Part shown: one piece after another, positions 12,000 to 23,010 of the stretch
Numbering within the stretch: the stretch's first letter is position 1
How the letters are laid out: each line of letters begins with the position of its first letter
Source: Microcebus murinus
Lineage: Eukaryota > Chordata > Mammalia > Primates > Cheirogaleidae
Reading direction: 5' to 3'
NCBI RefSeq assembly: GCF_040939455.1
Contig: NC_134124.1
Coordinates: 32,687,138-32,751,137 of the forward strand
DNA length: 64,000 nucleotides
The notes under the pieces: generated by a model
What the model saw: the letters and a program-made list of their open reading frames with translations, nothing else
Told to the model about the DNA's origin: nothing
Databases searched by the model: none
Translations under genes and position numbers: made by a program

Positions 12000-12370
12000 C
12001 ATTGAGTAGCGCCTTTTAGGTATGATGAGGACTTCGGCTTTGCTCTGAATGGGGCATTGCAGAGTTTGGAGTAGAATTGTAGAGCAACCTGTCTTATGTT
12101 TAAAAAGGATTTACTCTAGCAGATTTATGGTGACTAATAAAGAGCAATTAAATGTGGAAGCAGGGAGGCTAGTTAGGCAGCTGCTGCAATAACCCAGGCT
12201 CACACTGGGGGGGAGCAGTGGGGATGGCAAGATGTGCTGAGATTCTGGAAGTCTGTGTTGTAAATTGAGTACGTGGGATTTTCCTCCTGGACTGGATGTG
12301 GGCATGAGAGAAACAGAGGAGTCAGTGATGACTCCAAGGGTTTTGGTCTGAACAGCTGGAAGAATGGAAA
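12000..12370 (-). mobile_element. L2 fragment, antisense
   Basis: AGCAGGGAGGCTAGTTAGGC, GCTGCAATAACCCAGGC and GATGACTCCAAGGGTTTTGG resemble reversed L2. Confidence 0.55.
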
Positions 12371-12394
12371 CTGCATATAGGACTTTCCTAGTTA

Positions 12395-12580
12395 AAACCT
12401 TGATCTAAGTTTTCATCAACATTGTCAAACGTAATATCATTGTCTCACTGTTTTATAGCATAGTTCATTTACAAAGCTCTTGTGTTATCATGTTTAACCC
12501 TCACAGACACCCCGAGAGCCTGGTACTCTTATCTTTATTTCCAGATGAGGAAATTGAGGCCAAGAGACCTTTGAGGTCTC
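12395..12580 (-). mobile_element. MIR, antisense
   Basis: AACCCTCACAGACACCC then CCAGATGAGGAAATTGAGGC. Confidence 0.6.
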
Positions 12581-12734
12581 ATTGAAATGCAACCTGTTTC
12601 TACCATCCTGTTTCATTGCAGCCTCATGTTGGATTATCTGGGCTCTTCCATGAAATATAAGGTCCATGATGGCAGGACTGTGTCTCTGACACTTCTCCAG
12701 CACAGAGTGCCCAGCACAGAGCAGGTGCACAGCT

Positions 12735-12880
12735 AGTAGTTGTTGGTTGGATAGATGAATAGGTGAATTGATAGTTGATAAGTGGACAGCATGGATGCAT
12801 AGGCAGATTGAGAGGTAGATGGATGGATGGGTGCAGGGATAGTTGTTGATTGGATGGATGGGTGGATGGATGGATGTGTG
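12735..12880 (+). repeat. Degenerate (GGAT)n-type tetranucleotide tract
   Basis: Many GGAT/GATG units, cleanest at 12819-12832 and 12851-12876, with degenerate sequence between. Confidence 0.85.
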
Positions 12881-12918
12881 GGCAGGGGAAGGGGTGGAGG
12901 GAGAGGAGGGCTGGGAGG
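12880..12918 (+). repeat. G-rich tract with G-quadruplex potential
   Basis: At least five runs of three or more G lie within 39 bases directly after the tetranucleotide tract. Confidence 0.6.
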
Positions 12919-13539
12919 TTTCTCAAGTTCTGGTGGCCTCATAAGGTTCAGATGGCCTGAGTCTCCCCACCTTGCCTTCATTGTCCTACCCCACGCCTTC
13001 CCTGTCAGGAGGTGGGGTCCTGAGAGAGCACTGCAGCGACCGGTGGAGTGCTCCTGACCTCTTCTCCAGACACTGGACCCCTGCAGCTGGCCACTGTACC
13101 TGCCAGTTCTCAGCCTGGGATTCCATGAAGGTGGCCCTGCCCTCCATCCCTCGCCCATCAAGCGGACTTCCCCTCCCTCCTTGCCCCCCCCAGACCCCTC
13201 CCACCTGCTCAGGGGCTCTCTCCAGCCTTCCCTAGCCCGCCCTCTGCCCCTCCCTCGCCCTCCAGTCTCACTTCCTTCATGGGGCCGCTTGTGCCCTCTG
13301 ACAGCCCACAGTTGCTGTGGCTTGCAGTTTAGCCCGCTGTTTTTTTGTTTTTTGTTTTTGTTTTTTTGAGACGCTCCTTGTTTCTTGTGTGTTTATTTTG
13401 TCTCTTCAACTAAGTTGCAAGGAAGCTCCAGGAGAGCAGGAGCCACCCCTCTCACTCCACTTTTCTGACCTGCAGGAGCCATGAGAGTGTTAGACACTCT
13501 GCACTGGGGGCCGATTTTGTCATAAAGCCTCTCTTCCAA

Positions 13540-13606
13540 CTCTGTAGTGCGTGTGTGAGCGTGTGCGTGTGTCAGTGCAGGAGTGTGTGAGATGTGTGTG
13601 CGTGTG
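13540..13606 (+). repeat. Imperfect (GT)n tract
   Basis: Alternating GTGTG/CGTGTG runs, interrupted several times. Confidence 0.8.
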
Positions 13607-13654
13607 CCCACGGGAGTACTGGAAGGGGAGAGTGAGATTCCAGCAGGGGGTTTC

Positions 13655-13892
13655 AGAGCAGAAGTCATTAACCTTGGCACTACCGACATTGTGGGTCACG
13701 TAATTCTTTGTTATGGTGCTGTCCTGTGTACTGTAGGATGTTTAGTGGCATCTCTGGCCTCTCCCCACTAAATACTGGTAGAACCTACTCTCCCCTCCCT
13801 CCCCTTCAGGTTGGGACAAACAAAAATGCCTCCAGACATTGACAAACGTCTCCAGTAGGGCAAATCCACCCTCAGTTGAGAATTACTGTTTT
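13655..13892 (+). mobile_element. hAT-Charlie type non-autonomous element
   Basis: AACCTTGGCACTACCGACAT, TGTACTGTAGGATGTTTAG, ATGCCTCCAGACATTGAC and TTGAGAATTACTG follow a well-known short hAT-Charlie MER element. The exact subfamily is not certain. Confidence 0.7.
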
Positions 13893-14067
13893 AGAGAACT
13901 CATTGGAATCTCAACTCTCCTCTTGTTGGCTGGGCATGTCACCTTGCCTCACTAGAAACTGAGCACAATAATATGCATCCCATGAGGCTGTTATCACGAT
14001 CCCATAAGGGGCCTAAAGCACCCGGCACCGTGCGGGTGCTAGATCCATCCCCAGCGGCGAGGGGCAG

Positions 14068-14300
14068 CGTGGTGCGGTGGCTCAGGGCATGCACTCCGGA
14101 GCCCACCCACCTGCGGGGACATCCTGGCTCGGCTCTTTCCTCGCTGGGTCACCCTGGGATCTTACACTGCCTCAGTGTCCTCATCTGTGAAGCAGAGATG
14201 ATAATAATTATACCCACCCCAAGAACCGTGGTGAGGATTAAACAGGTGGCTGTGTGGAAGCCCGGGGAATAGCGTCTGGGATGTGAAAAGTGCTCAGCAG
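14068..14300 (+). mobile_element. MIR
   Basis: Tail includes CTCAGTGTCCTCATCTGTGA and GTGAGGATTAAACAGG. Confidence 0.75.
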
Positions 14301-14934
14301 AGGGGGGCTGGCTGTTCTCGTGATGCCTCCGCTGTGTCCTGGTTGCTGGAGGAACATCTCTTCCTCCTGGGATCCCTCCGGCTGTGCTCCTTCTGCCACC
14401 TTTGCAGCTAACTTGCACCCGGGTTTGAGCTAGGGAGCTGCTGCCAGAGGCTTCTGCTGGGCCGTGGCGTCCACCGTCCCTGATGCCGCGTCAGGACGTT
14501 GCCTCCGTGCTGAGGCTGTCAACACTGTTCAGAGACTTCAGGCACACTGCTTGTGCATTTCAATGATCGCGTTTCACTGGAGTCCAAAGTGGACCTGCCA
14601 AAGGTCCCCGCCCCCTGGACTGGAGACTCAGGGACCCGAAAAGTGAGCCTCAGGCAATTACATTCTGTTTCTCCATTGTTGTTTTTGTTCCTCTGATACA
14701 GCCACTTGTCCAAACTCTATTAACACTTGGTGTTGGCTGAAGCTTTTGTTTTCAAATGTGTCAGCAAATGGCAGGGCCCAGAAGAGGTGCGAATCCATCT
14801 GGAAGGGTCACAGGGCACTTGATGGCTGCATTTGCGCTTGGCAGCTGTGCTGGCTTAGCATCTCTTAGAGCAATGTCGAGAAATGCAAGAAAGAGTATAG
14901 CCAGAAGAAGGGACATACCCCCCTGCCCCTCGTG

Positions 14935-15085
14935 TTCATTCATTTTCCTTCATTTTCCTTCAGTCCAACAAGTATTTATTAAGAGTTCGGTAGATATTGA
15001 TTGCACTTTTCTTGTGGTACAGGCACTGGAAATTCAGTGGTCAACAAGACAGACTCAGTCTCCAACCTCACTGAAGCTGGAGGAA
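14935..15085 (-). mobile_element. L2 3' end, antisense
   Basis: TTCATTCATTTTCC, CCAACAAGTATTTATTAAG and GTGGTCAACAAGACAGACTC match the reversed L2 end. Confidence 0.65.
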
Positions 15086-15134
15086 AAGGCAGGGCATACG
15101 TGCAGTGTATGTGAAATTGGGTGTGATATCAGCA

Positions 15135-15400
15135 GTGGGCTGGTCAGGGGAGCAGGGACTTTGGACTGTGGTCTGAGTTTGAATCCACTTTCTACCATTT
15201 TCTGGCTGTGTGGCCATGTGCAAGTTCCTTAATCTCTCTTTGAGTTTCTTATATGTTGCATGGAGGATAATACCTTGGAGGGTTACTGTGAAGATTAGAC
15301 GGTCTGGTATAGGTAAAGTGCTAGAGATTTTATCTGCCTCGTCTATCACTGTAACCCCAGTACCCAGAACAGTTCCTCGCACACATGGTAGATTTGCATG
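15135..15400 (+). mobile_element. MIR
   Basis: GGCTGTGTGGCCATGTGCAA, CCTTAATCTCTCTTTGAG and GTGAAGATTAGACG. Confidence 0.75.
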
Positions 15401-16383
15401 GAGACCTTGTACGAAGGGGAGGCTGGGGCGGGTATTTGTGGGGACAGCGGACAGCCCGAGGGGCTGCGGGCAGGCTCCCCCACTCCTCTATCTTCTGTGG
15501 GCAGACAGTTGCCAGGGTGAGGCAGGCTATGATTTCTTCCTCTTGCTTTTCTGCCATTTCCATCCCTCATTTGGAACTTGGGCGTGGTTCGGCCCCTCTC
15601 ACACTGGTCAGAAACAAACTGAGGGTCACAGATAAGCAATCAAACCTAGCAGGGTGGCATTTTGGTTTGAAGTTTCCTGTTAGTCATCTAGAAAACCTAA
15701 CAGAATTGGGTATTCAAATGCAAAGCCACTTCCTTTGTCAGTACAGTCTGCTCTGCTCCAAATGGAGCCTTAAGAGGCCCCTGTGCAAAGGCAGAAATAC
15801 AACTATAAATTAAATGGCCAAGTCAGTTACTTTCATTTTCATAATCAGAGAGTCCTCGGATCGAATATAGACTTTCACGTTGAATTCCCAGTTTCAAGAT
15901 CCGTCCGAGGCATCTTAAGCCAACCGATGGCACCTTCTTGCCTGACATTGGGGGTGAAGGAAGAGATTCCTGAGGAAAGCCGGGAGGAGACTGTCAGAGA
16001 ACAAGACACAGTCACCCCCAAGTACCTGACAACACCCCAGATCTGCCAGCGCCCAGCAGCTAGTGCATTCTGTGCACGGCTTCCTTCTGTCACCTGCACT
16101 GCTCTGTCCAGCCCCATGGGCAGAGCCCCAAGCAGACCTCTGGGGCTGGAAGACAGGGAGTAGAGTCTGCCAAGGGAGGACACCAGCAAACTGGAGCGTG
16201 TCCAAATGACGGTGGCCTGCTGCGCTGGGAAATTAGGCCAAGTGTGGCGGGAATGAAGAAGCAGGCGTGTTTATGCAGGACGAGAGAGGAGAGAGGCCTC
16301 AGCGTCCCCTGAGAGCCCTCTCTAGGTTTGCTTTAGGGCAGAGGATTAATTTTATGCAGCGTTGACCAACAGGGCCATTGGTT

Positions 16384-16400
16384 GTAAACCGCAAGGAAGC
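16384..16400 (+). promoter_or_regulatory. Candidate RUNX/ETS motif pair in intron 1
   Basis: GTAAACCGCAAGGAAGC contains AACCGCA (reverse of the RUNX core TGCGGTT) one base from AGGAAG (ETS core). It lies in a repeat-poor part of intron 1. Such pairs are typical of blood-cell enhancers but also arise by chance. Confidence 0.3.
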
Positions 16401-16464
16401 AGATTTAAAGGTGACATAAAGCTCTGAAGGATTGTTCAGAAGTGATGCTAATAAAAAGAAAAGT

Positions 16465-16640
16465 GACTACCGTTTATTGAGCACTTACTGTGGCCACACA
16501 TGAAGTCACGCCTTTTATAGGCATTAATCTCAGCTGAGCCTCCTAGGAATTCTATAAGGCAGGGACTGTCATCTCCTGCATTCTACAGCTGGAGAAACTG
16601 AGGCTCCAGGGGACGAAGTTGCTTGTCCAGGCAGGCTGCC
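16465..16640 (-). mobile_element. MIR, antisense
   Basis: CGTTTATTGAGCACTTACTG and CTGGAGAAACTGAGGCTCC. Confidence 0.75.
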
Positions 16641-16999
16641 CCCAGGTGCCCCAAAGACACCCCTCTTCCAGTGGACACGGCACTGGGACAGGGTGCAGGC
16701 CTTGGCGAGTGGATCACAGGTTTGGTGCTAGGCTTCACTGCCCTCCTGGCTGGGTGGGCTTGTGCAAGGCACAGCCTGGGCAATTGCACCCTGCTGCCCT
16801 GGGCTTGAAGCCAGAGCCAGTAAAGGACAGAACTGGCCTCAAGAGCCACATCTGTCTGACTCCAGAGACACTGGCTCTGAACTCGCAAGCTTTATCGTCT
16901 GCCAGGACAGGGACTTTCCATCTTTCTGAGCGCCCATAAAGGGAAGTTAGGGATGTAGGGCTGGCCTGCAAGGGGGAGGGGAGGACACACTGTGCTTAA

Positions 17000-17165
17000 T
17001 TCCATTTAAACACCCTAATAACCTTGTGAAGTAGCTACTGTTAACATCCCCATTGTAAGAAAGTGAGACCCAGAGAGGTGAAGTCACTTGCCCAAGATCA
17101 CACAGCCATAAATGGCAGAGCTGGGGTTCCTTCAGAACCCCTCTGCTCTCTTTGATGTGGTTTAG
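17000..17165 (-). mobile_element. MIR, antisense
   Basis: CCTTGTGAAGTAGCTACTG, GACCCAGAGAGGTGAAGTCA and CAAGATCACACAGCC. Confidence 0.75.
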
Positions 17166-17175
17166 GCAGACGAGT

Positions 17176-17258
17176 TGGGGAGTGGGGGTGGAGAGTGAGG
17201 AAGGAGGGAAGAGGGAGGGAAGGAGATAAGTGGAGAGGGGGAGGAGATGAAAGGGGAG
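17176..17258 (+). repeat. Polypurine (GA-rich) tract
   Basis: About 83 bases of nearly uninterrupted G and A on the + strand (a few T), with many GGG runs. Possible triplex or quadruplex-forming sequence. Confidence 0.8.
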
Positions 17259-17379
17259 CTCCAGCCTGGAGGTGGCGCTCTGCAGTGTCCATTGGGACAC
17301 TGGTCACTAGTGCGCCTCACACTGCTGTCCTCAGCCTCAGAGTTAAAAAGAGACAACTGCGGGGACATGTACCCATGGA

Positions 17380-17605
17380 ACAGTGGTCAAGAGCATGGGC
17401 CTGCACTCCCAGCCAGCCCCAGCACTCTGTGACCTTGGACAAGGTCCAAGGTTAACTAACCTCTCTGTGTTTGAATTTCCGCATCTGAAATTTGGAAATC
17501 ATAATACCTCCCACCTGGAAGGAGAATTGTGGGGATTAAATGAGTAAGTGCATGTGGAGAACTTAGAACCTTGTCCGGCATGTAGTGTTTGATAAGCACT
17601 AGTTT
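17380..17605 (+). mobile_element. MIR
   Basis: GTGGTCAAGAGCATGGGCCT, TGTGACCTTGGACAAGG and GTGGGGATTAAATGAG. Confidence 0.8.
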
Positions 17606-18282
17606 TTCTTACTGGAGTTAGCGCTGGCAACCTTCCAGATAACCTTGACTACATTGTCTTCTTTGTTGGGAGGAGTAAGCACCTGTTTAGAGCGGAGTCT
17701 TCTTATCTTAGCTCCCCACCCAACCTGGTGGGATGGGTAGGAGATGGCATAGCAATGCCTGCTTGAACCAGACCACAGGGTAGGTGAGGCTGTTTTGCAG
17801 CCGTCACCTGCTAGAGTGGGTTTGGAGGATTCTGGAAATGCAGCTACCGCCTGGCATGTGGGCAGCAGCCGGGCCAAGGGCCCTCCCAGTGGAGCTCGGC
17901 AGAGGTACGGGGGCAGGGGGCTGAGAGAGAATCCATGGCCCCACATGTGGGTCCCACGTGCCACCTGGTGTCCGCTCTTGGCACCTGCGCTGCCCCAGCC
18001 CCGCGGGTCCTTCTGCCTAATTCTGCCTTTTGCTTACTGTATACGGAGCACCATTACGTGGCGGGCTCGTCACCTGCTGTGAATCTCCTTCTTGCTCACA
18101 GTGACTTTTGCCACAGATCCCCGGGCCATCTGAGTTGGAGCTCAACCCTGCAGCTGGCCAAAGGTGGGCACAGGCTTTCAGAGGCCACAGCGCCCTGGCC
18201 CTCCTGCCTCCCTGCTCGCTAGCGCACCTCTCGTGCGTAGCACAGCGCCTCACCCCACTTCCAGCGCTTAGGGGGTAGTTGT

Positions 18283-18345
18283 TTCTCTGCAATTGCGGCA
18301 AAATACACATGACATACAATTTGCCATTTTAACTGCCTGGTGCAT
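18283..18345 (-). mobile_element. Small L1 fragment, antisense
   Basis: AATACACATGACATACAATT then GCCATTTTAACTG resembles old L1 3' UTR in reverse. Confidence 0.45.
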
Positions 18346-18606
18346 AGTAAGAGGTCAGTCCACAGTAAATGATATTAACAGCCTCCTTGTCACTACTTGT
18401 CACTCAGGCTGGAGCGTGGGACCCGTGCAGAGGAGAGGTCAAGTTTGGGTAATACCTGGAGGCCTTTGGGAGCCAGGCTGGGGCTGGATTAACCCCCGTG
18501 GTGGGCGGTAGGTGTCTGGGCTGGTTTTGTTTGGTCCACATGGGCTGCATGGGCGTGGGACAGACTCGCAGCAGGGATAGCAGGAAGGAGCCGGGATTCA
18601 AGGTGA

Positions 18607-18885
<279 letters not shown>

Positions 18886-19714
18886 TAGAAACGTGTGCTT
18901 CACAGCGAACACCTCACTGGGCGGTGTGAGGTCTGTTACGCTCCTCTCCGTTTGTCACAGCCATGGGACTGTTTGGGCCTGTGACTTTTTCTGGATACAC
19001 TTCTTTATTAGTATCAATACTATTGTAAAGGAAAATAAGCATTATTGGGGTGTGGAAGGGTCTCCTAAATCATAGCCCGATTCCAGGAGAACTGCTGTGC
19101 ATAGTTGTGTGTTGTGTTTACTGCACAGAGACACCCAGCCCAGGGAACAGGAGCCAGGCCCCTCCTCAGGCCGGGAGCTCTGTCTTGGGCAAAGTGGCAT
19201 CTCTTCTTTTTCCCACAAAGGTGCCATCCCCTTGAGGAGCCGAGTGTCCCTGGGCTGTGTCCACCGTGTTGCTGGTGGTGGTGTAGGGAGTGCTTTTAAA
19301 AATTTGCACAAAGGCTAATGGCCTTGGAGTCATGAGTGAGGCAATTGAAACTCAATATATCACCCATGTCACTGATAAACTTGATATGGGGAGCATGAGC
19401 GTGCTGACGTGTCACTCAGAATCAGGCAGGCTCTCCCACCCCTCCCTGGCCCAGCTGGGCTACGATGGTTCTTCCCCTGCCCAGCCTGCCTGTGGCTCCT
19501 ACTTCAGGGAGGGCACTGTATCCGTGCTCCCTGTGGCTTGGCAGAGCAAAGGAGAAAGAGGAGAGGAGTGGGCTGAGCACCTGCCTGCCCCCGGCCCCAG
19601 CTATTCCATCAGCTCATCCTGGGAAAGGAGCGAGGTGCTGGCAGGAGGCAGGTGTGAAGGAGGGGGAAGCAGGGGGCTGTGGGAAGGGAGGTGACCTACG
19701 GGAATAGCCATCTC

Positions 19715-19830
19715 TGGTCCTTTCTACAAGCCAGACACTGTGCTAAGTTCTTGATAACACATTATCCTACTTACTCCTCATAGCAACACACAGGACAGGC
19801 AGTATCATTTCCAGGGCTGGAGTAGCTGTG
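19715..19830 (-). mobile_element. MIR, antisense (partial)
   Basis: ACACTGTGCTAAGTTCTTGA followed by TACTCCTCATAGCAAC. Confidence 0.55.
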
Positions 19831-19892
19831 TGCAACTTCCTAGGGGACGGAGCCCTCCGGCTCTCTCTGCAGATTTGTGCAGGGATGCTTGT

Positions 19893-20045
19893 GCACACAC
19901 ACACATACACACACACACACGTGTGCACGTGCACACAGGCATGGACACATGCAGAAACATGCACACACATACACACGAAGACATACACAGACATATATAC
20001 ATGCACACAAACAGAAACACACATGCACTTACACTCAGATACAAA
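19893..20045 (+). repeat. (CA)n microsatellite, degenerate
   Basis: CA/CACATA/CATG alternation. The purest stretch is 19907-19919. A likely polymorphic marker. Confidence 0.9.
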
Positions 20046-20469
20046 CCAAAAAAGAAGCAAATAGAAAACCTTTTTTGGGGGGAACTGATTTGATATTTGA
20101 TTTTTGAAAAACATTTAAAGGAGTCATCATGGGGGGGGGAATTGAGAACTTTGTTTACTTTTCTTACATTTACTTTGTGCTTTTGCATTATTTTTACTTG
20201 GGGTTATGTGTGAGAGAATGCCATACTCTTCAGTCTCCAGGCCTGGGAAGATCCCAGTCTGGACCCATGAAATCCTTATACGCACCAGTGGAGGGGAGTG
20301 GCATAGGGCTGAGGGGGCGCTTCCCACGCAGCGCAACCCTGTCTTGCACAAATCCAATTCTGCCCAGAGGCAGCAAAACAAATTGTAGGTGTCTATCAAG
20401 GGTGAAGAATGAGAATAAAAACAGCAAAAACCCTTTCAGTGTCGCTTATGTGCTACTGAATGCTAATGC

Positions 20470-20600
20470 TGAGAAACAGGCATGATTGCAGGTGAGGAAA
20501 CTGAGGCTCAGGGACGAGAAATGACTCACCGCAGGTCACATGGGGGGCCAGTGGCTGTTTTCTGACGCCTAAGCCCGTGCCCTTTCTTTCACCCGTGCCT
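20470..20600 (-). mobile_element. MIR fragment, antisense
   Basis: CAGGTGAGGAAACTGAGGCT then CACCGCAGGTCACATGG. Confidence 0.6.
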
Positions 20601-20871
20601 GCAAAACAATGGAAAGGCCTTGCCCTGCATTTCAAAATTCAGATGGGTATTTTTCTCTTCTTTTTATTCAGTTTCCTTGGCTAGAAAGCTGCAGGCAATA
20701 GACTAAGCACACGAACTCTGTAGTCAGAGCCTAGCCGGTACCTTTGCCTGACTTTGTACCGCAACCTTCAGGAAGCCTACGCTGGTGGCCTCAAGCCACC
20801 TTCATTCGTCTTTGGGACATCTTTATTCTTTCTTTGGTTCTGTTTTTCCATTTTTAATTCAATTTTATTAG

Positions 20872-21357
20872 TCTTGCATTAATGTATCCTTGTAATAATC
20901 AGCAAATGTGGAAACAGCCCAAGTGCCCATCAATCCAAGGATGGATTAATAAAATGTGGTATATGTATACCATGGAGTACTATTCAGCTCTAAGAAACAA
21001 CGGTGATATAGCACATCTTATATTTTCCTGGTTAGAGCTGGAACCCATACTACTAAGTGAAGTATCCCAAGAAAGGAAAAACAAGCACCAGATATATTCT
21101 CCAGCAAACTGGTATTAACTGAGTAGCACCTAAGTGGACACATAGGTACTACAGTAATAGGGTATTGGGCAGGTGGGAGGGGGGAGGGGGGCGGGTATTT
21201 ACATACATAATGAGTGAGATGTGCACCATCTGGGGGATGGTCATGATGGAGACTCAGACTTTTGGGGGGAGGGGGGGAAATGGGCATTTATTGAAACCTT
21301 AAAATCTGTACCCCCATAATATGCCGAAATAAAAAAAACAAAAACAAAAACAAAAAA
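20872..21357 (+). mobile_element. 5'-truncated L1 3' end, lineage type
   Basis: Encodes a remnant of the L1 ORF2 C terminus (for example WKQPKCPSIQGWINK and YTMEYYSALRNN at 20906-20990, open to 21118), then a 3' UTR with a G-rich tract (about 21164-21195), an end reading AATCTGTACCCCCATAATAT and an A-rich tail to 21357. The 3' UTR matches my memory of strepsirrhine L1s. Truncated, so not mobile. Confidence 0.85.
21164..21195 (+). repeat. G-quadruplex-prone tract in the L1 3' UTR
   Basis: Runs of G3 and G6 separated by one to four bases. A G-rich tract is a common feature of L1 3' UTRs. Confidence 0.7.
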
Positions 21358-22639
21358 ACCTTGCCGGAAGGAGCTGGGTGTATTAATTTGGTAAGTGGCT
21401 GCTAATTCACAAATCCATTGAAAATATAATATTTAGAAGTCTGCTAGAATTATTCTAGCTATCTCAGGGACTAGTATGTGAATTATTAGGATTTCTCATG
21501 CCCACAGTCATGCCCATACAGAGTTTCAAACTGGGATTTATGGGACCCTAAGGTGTCTCCAGGGGCCTTGGGTGGCTAATGGAAGCCGGGCCGCAGAGGG
21601 GTCTGAGACCAGGCCTGGTGGCGTCTGCTTTGCAGATGGGGAGTTTGGCCTGTGATTCTGGTTGAAAAAAGTGATTCCTTCAAAAATATAAAAAATGTGA
21701 ACATCACAGTGTGAGTCAAAAATTAGTCAAAACTGTGTAGGAGAAAGAACATGGGTGTGCCCATGAAACCCTCTTATGGAAAAACTACTTGAAAACCAAA
21801 ATTCAGCCAACTGATGAGTCAAAATAAAAGAATATTGGATTGACATGCTGTGATAAAAGGAAATTGTGGTGAATGTTGAGTCCGAATCAATCCATGTATA
21901 AAAATTGGTATTAAAAGCCATGATATTTATGTCTGCCATAAAGAATGCTATTGTTAAGAACCTGGACAATGAAAGAAAGTCTAATGATATGAAGAAATGA
22001 GAGGAGAATGGGAGGGAATAAATAACTCCATGGCATCACTTCTATAGCATAGAGTTGATCAATATTAGAAATAAAACGTGTGACTTTTTAAAAAACATGA
22101 CCATTCCCATCTTCTGATGCTTTTCATAATTATTTTCATTTTAGAGGAGTTTTTAGGAAATCTTTTTAGAGATGAAGGAACATTTAATCAAAATTTATTT
22201 CCTTTAATTTACTTGATTTTTTTCTTCTGTTAAATACAAATAAGATTAAATTTAAGATTTCTATTTATATGGTATCTTTACTATATGTTCATTTTTATGA
22301 GAGTATTTTAAAAATCATATTTTATTTGTTTATCTGTCATTCTATCACTATAAATATAAGTGAAGAGTTGACTGGTATGATATTAATAGCATTTTTTCTG
22401 TGCAATGGGATTCAGGATAATTTTTAAGCCCTTTATGTTTGTACATTTCTATTTAGTTTAAATTCTCTACAATAACATATCAATTTTAGACAAAAAAAAA
22501 ATACACTCCTAAAGATTGGAAGCAAATATCCTCAGATGTTAGAAATGATTAATTCTGGGTAATTGGAATGTGAATGATTGTTATTTTATTCTTTGTATTT
22601 TTCAGTAGTTTTTAAATATTTTAAAATATATATATGTAT

Positions 22640-22765
22640 TTTTTTAGAGACTGGGTCTTGCTATGTTGCCCACCCTGGTCTCAAACTCCTGGGCTCAAGC
22701 AGTCCTCCTGCATCTGCCTCCCAAGTAGCTGGGATTACAGGTGTATACCACCACCATCTGGCTTT
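22640..22765 (-). mobile_element. Antisense Alu monomer
   Basis: A T run, TAGAGACTGGGTCTTGCTAT, TCAAACTCCTGGGCTC and GCTGGGATTACAGGTG. A single arm. Confidence 0.85.
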
Positions 22766-22799
22766 CAATAGTTTGTTAATCTCTCCCACTATCCCCAGT

Positions 22800-23010
22800 A
22801 AAAGAAGTGGAAAGAGCATTGGCTTTTGAATTAGAAGTTATTTCCTGCTTCCATTACCCATTAGCTGAGTGATCTTAAGTAGGTAAGCTTTAGTTTTCTT
22901 ATCAGTCAAATGGGTTATCATCACCTTGCTCCTCAGCTTATTATGAAGATAAAATGGGAGAAAGCAGAGAAGCTGTCTAGCACCATGCCTGGCTCTTTGG
23001 AGGGGCTCTG
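22800..23010 (+). mobile_element. MIR
   Basis: GTGGAAAGAGCATTGGCTTT, TGAGTGATCTTAAG and GAAGATAAAATGGGAG. Confidence 0.7.

Noticed and set aside
20882..21118. 78-codon open frame resembling a protein gene
   Set aside because: It is the C-terminal remnant of L1 ORF2 in a truncated element.
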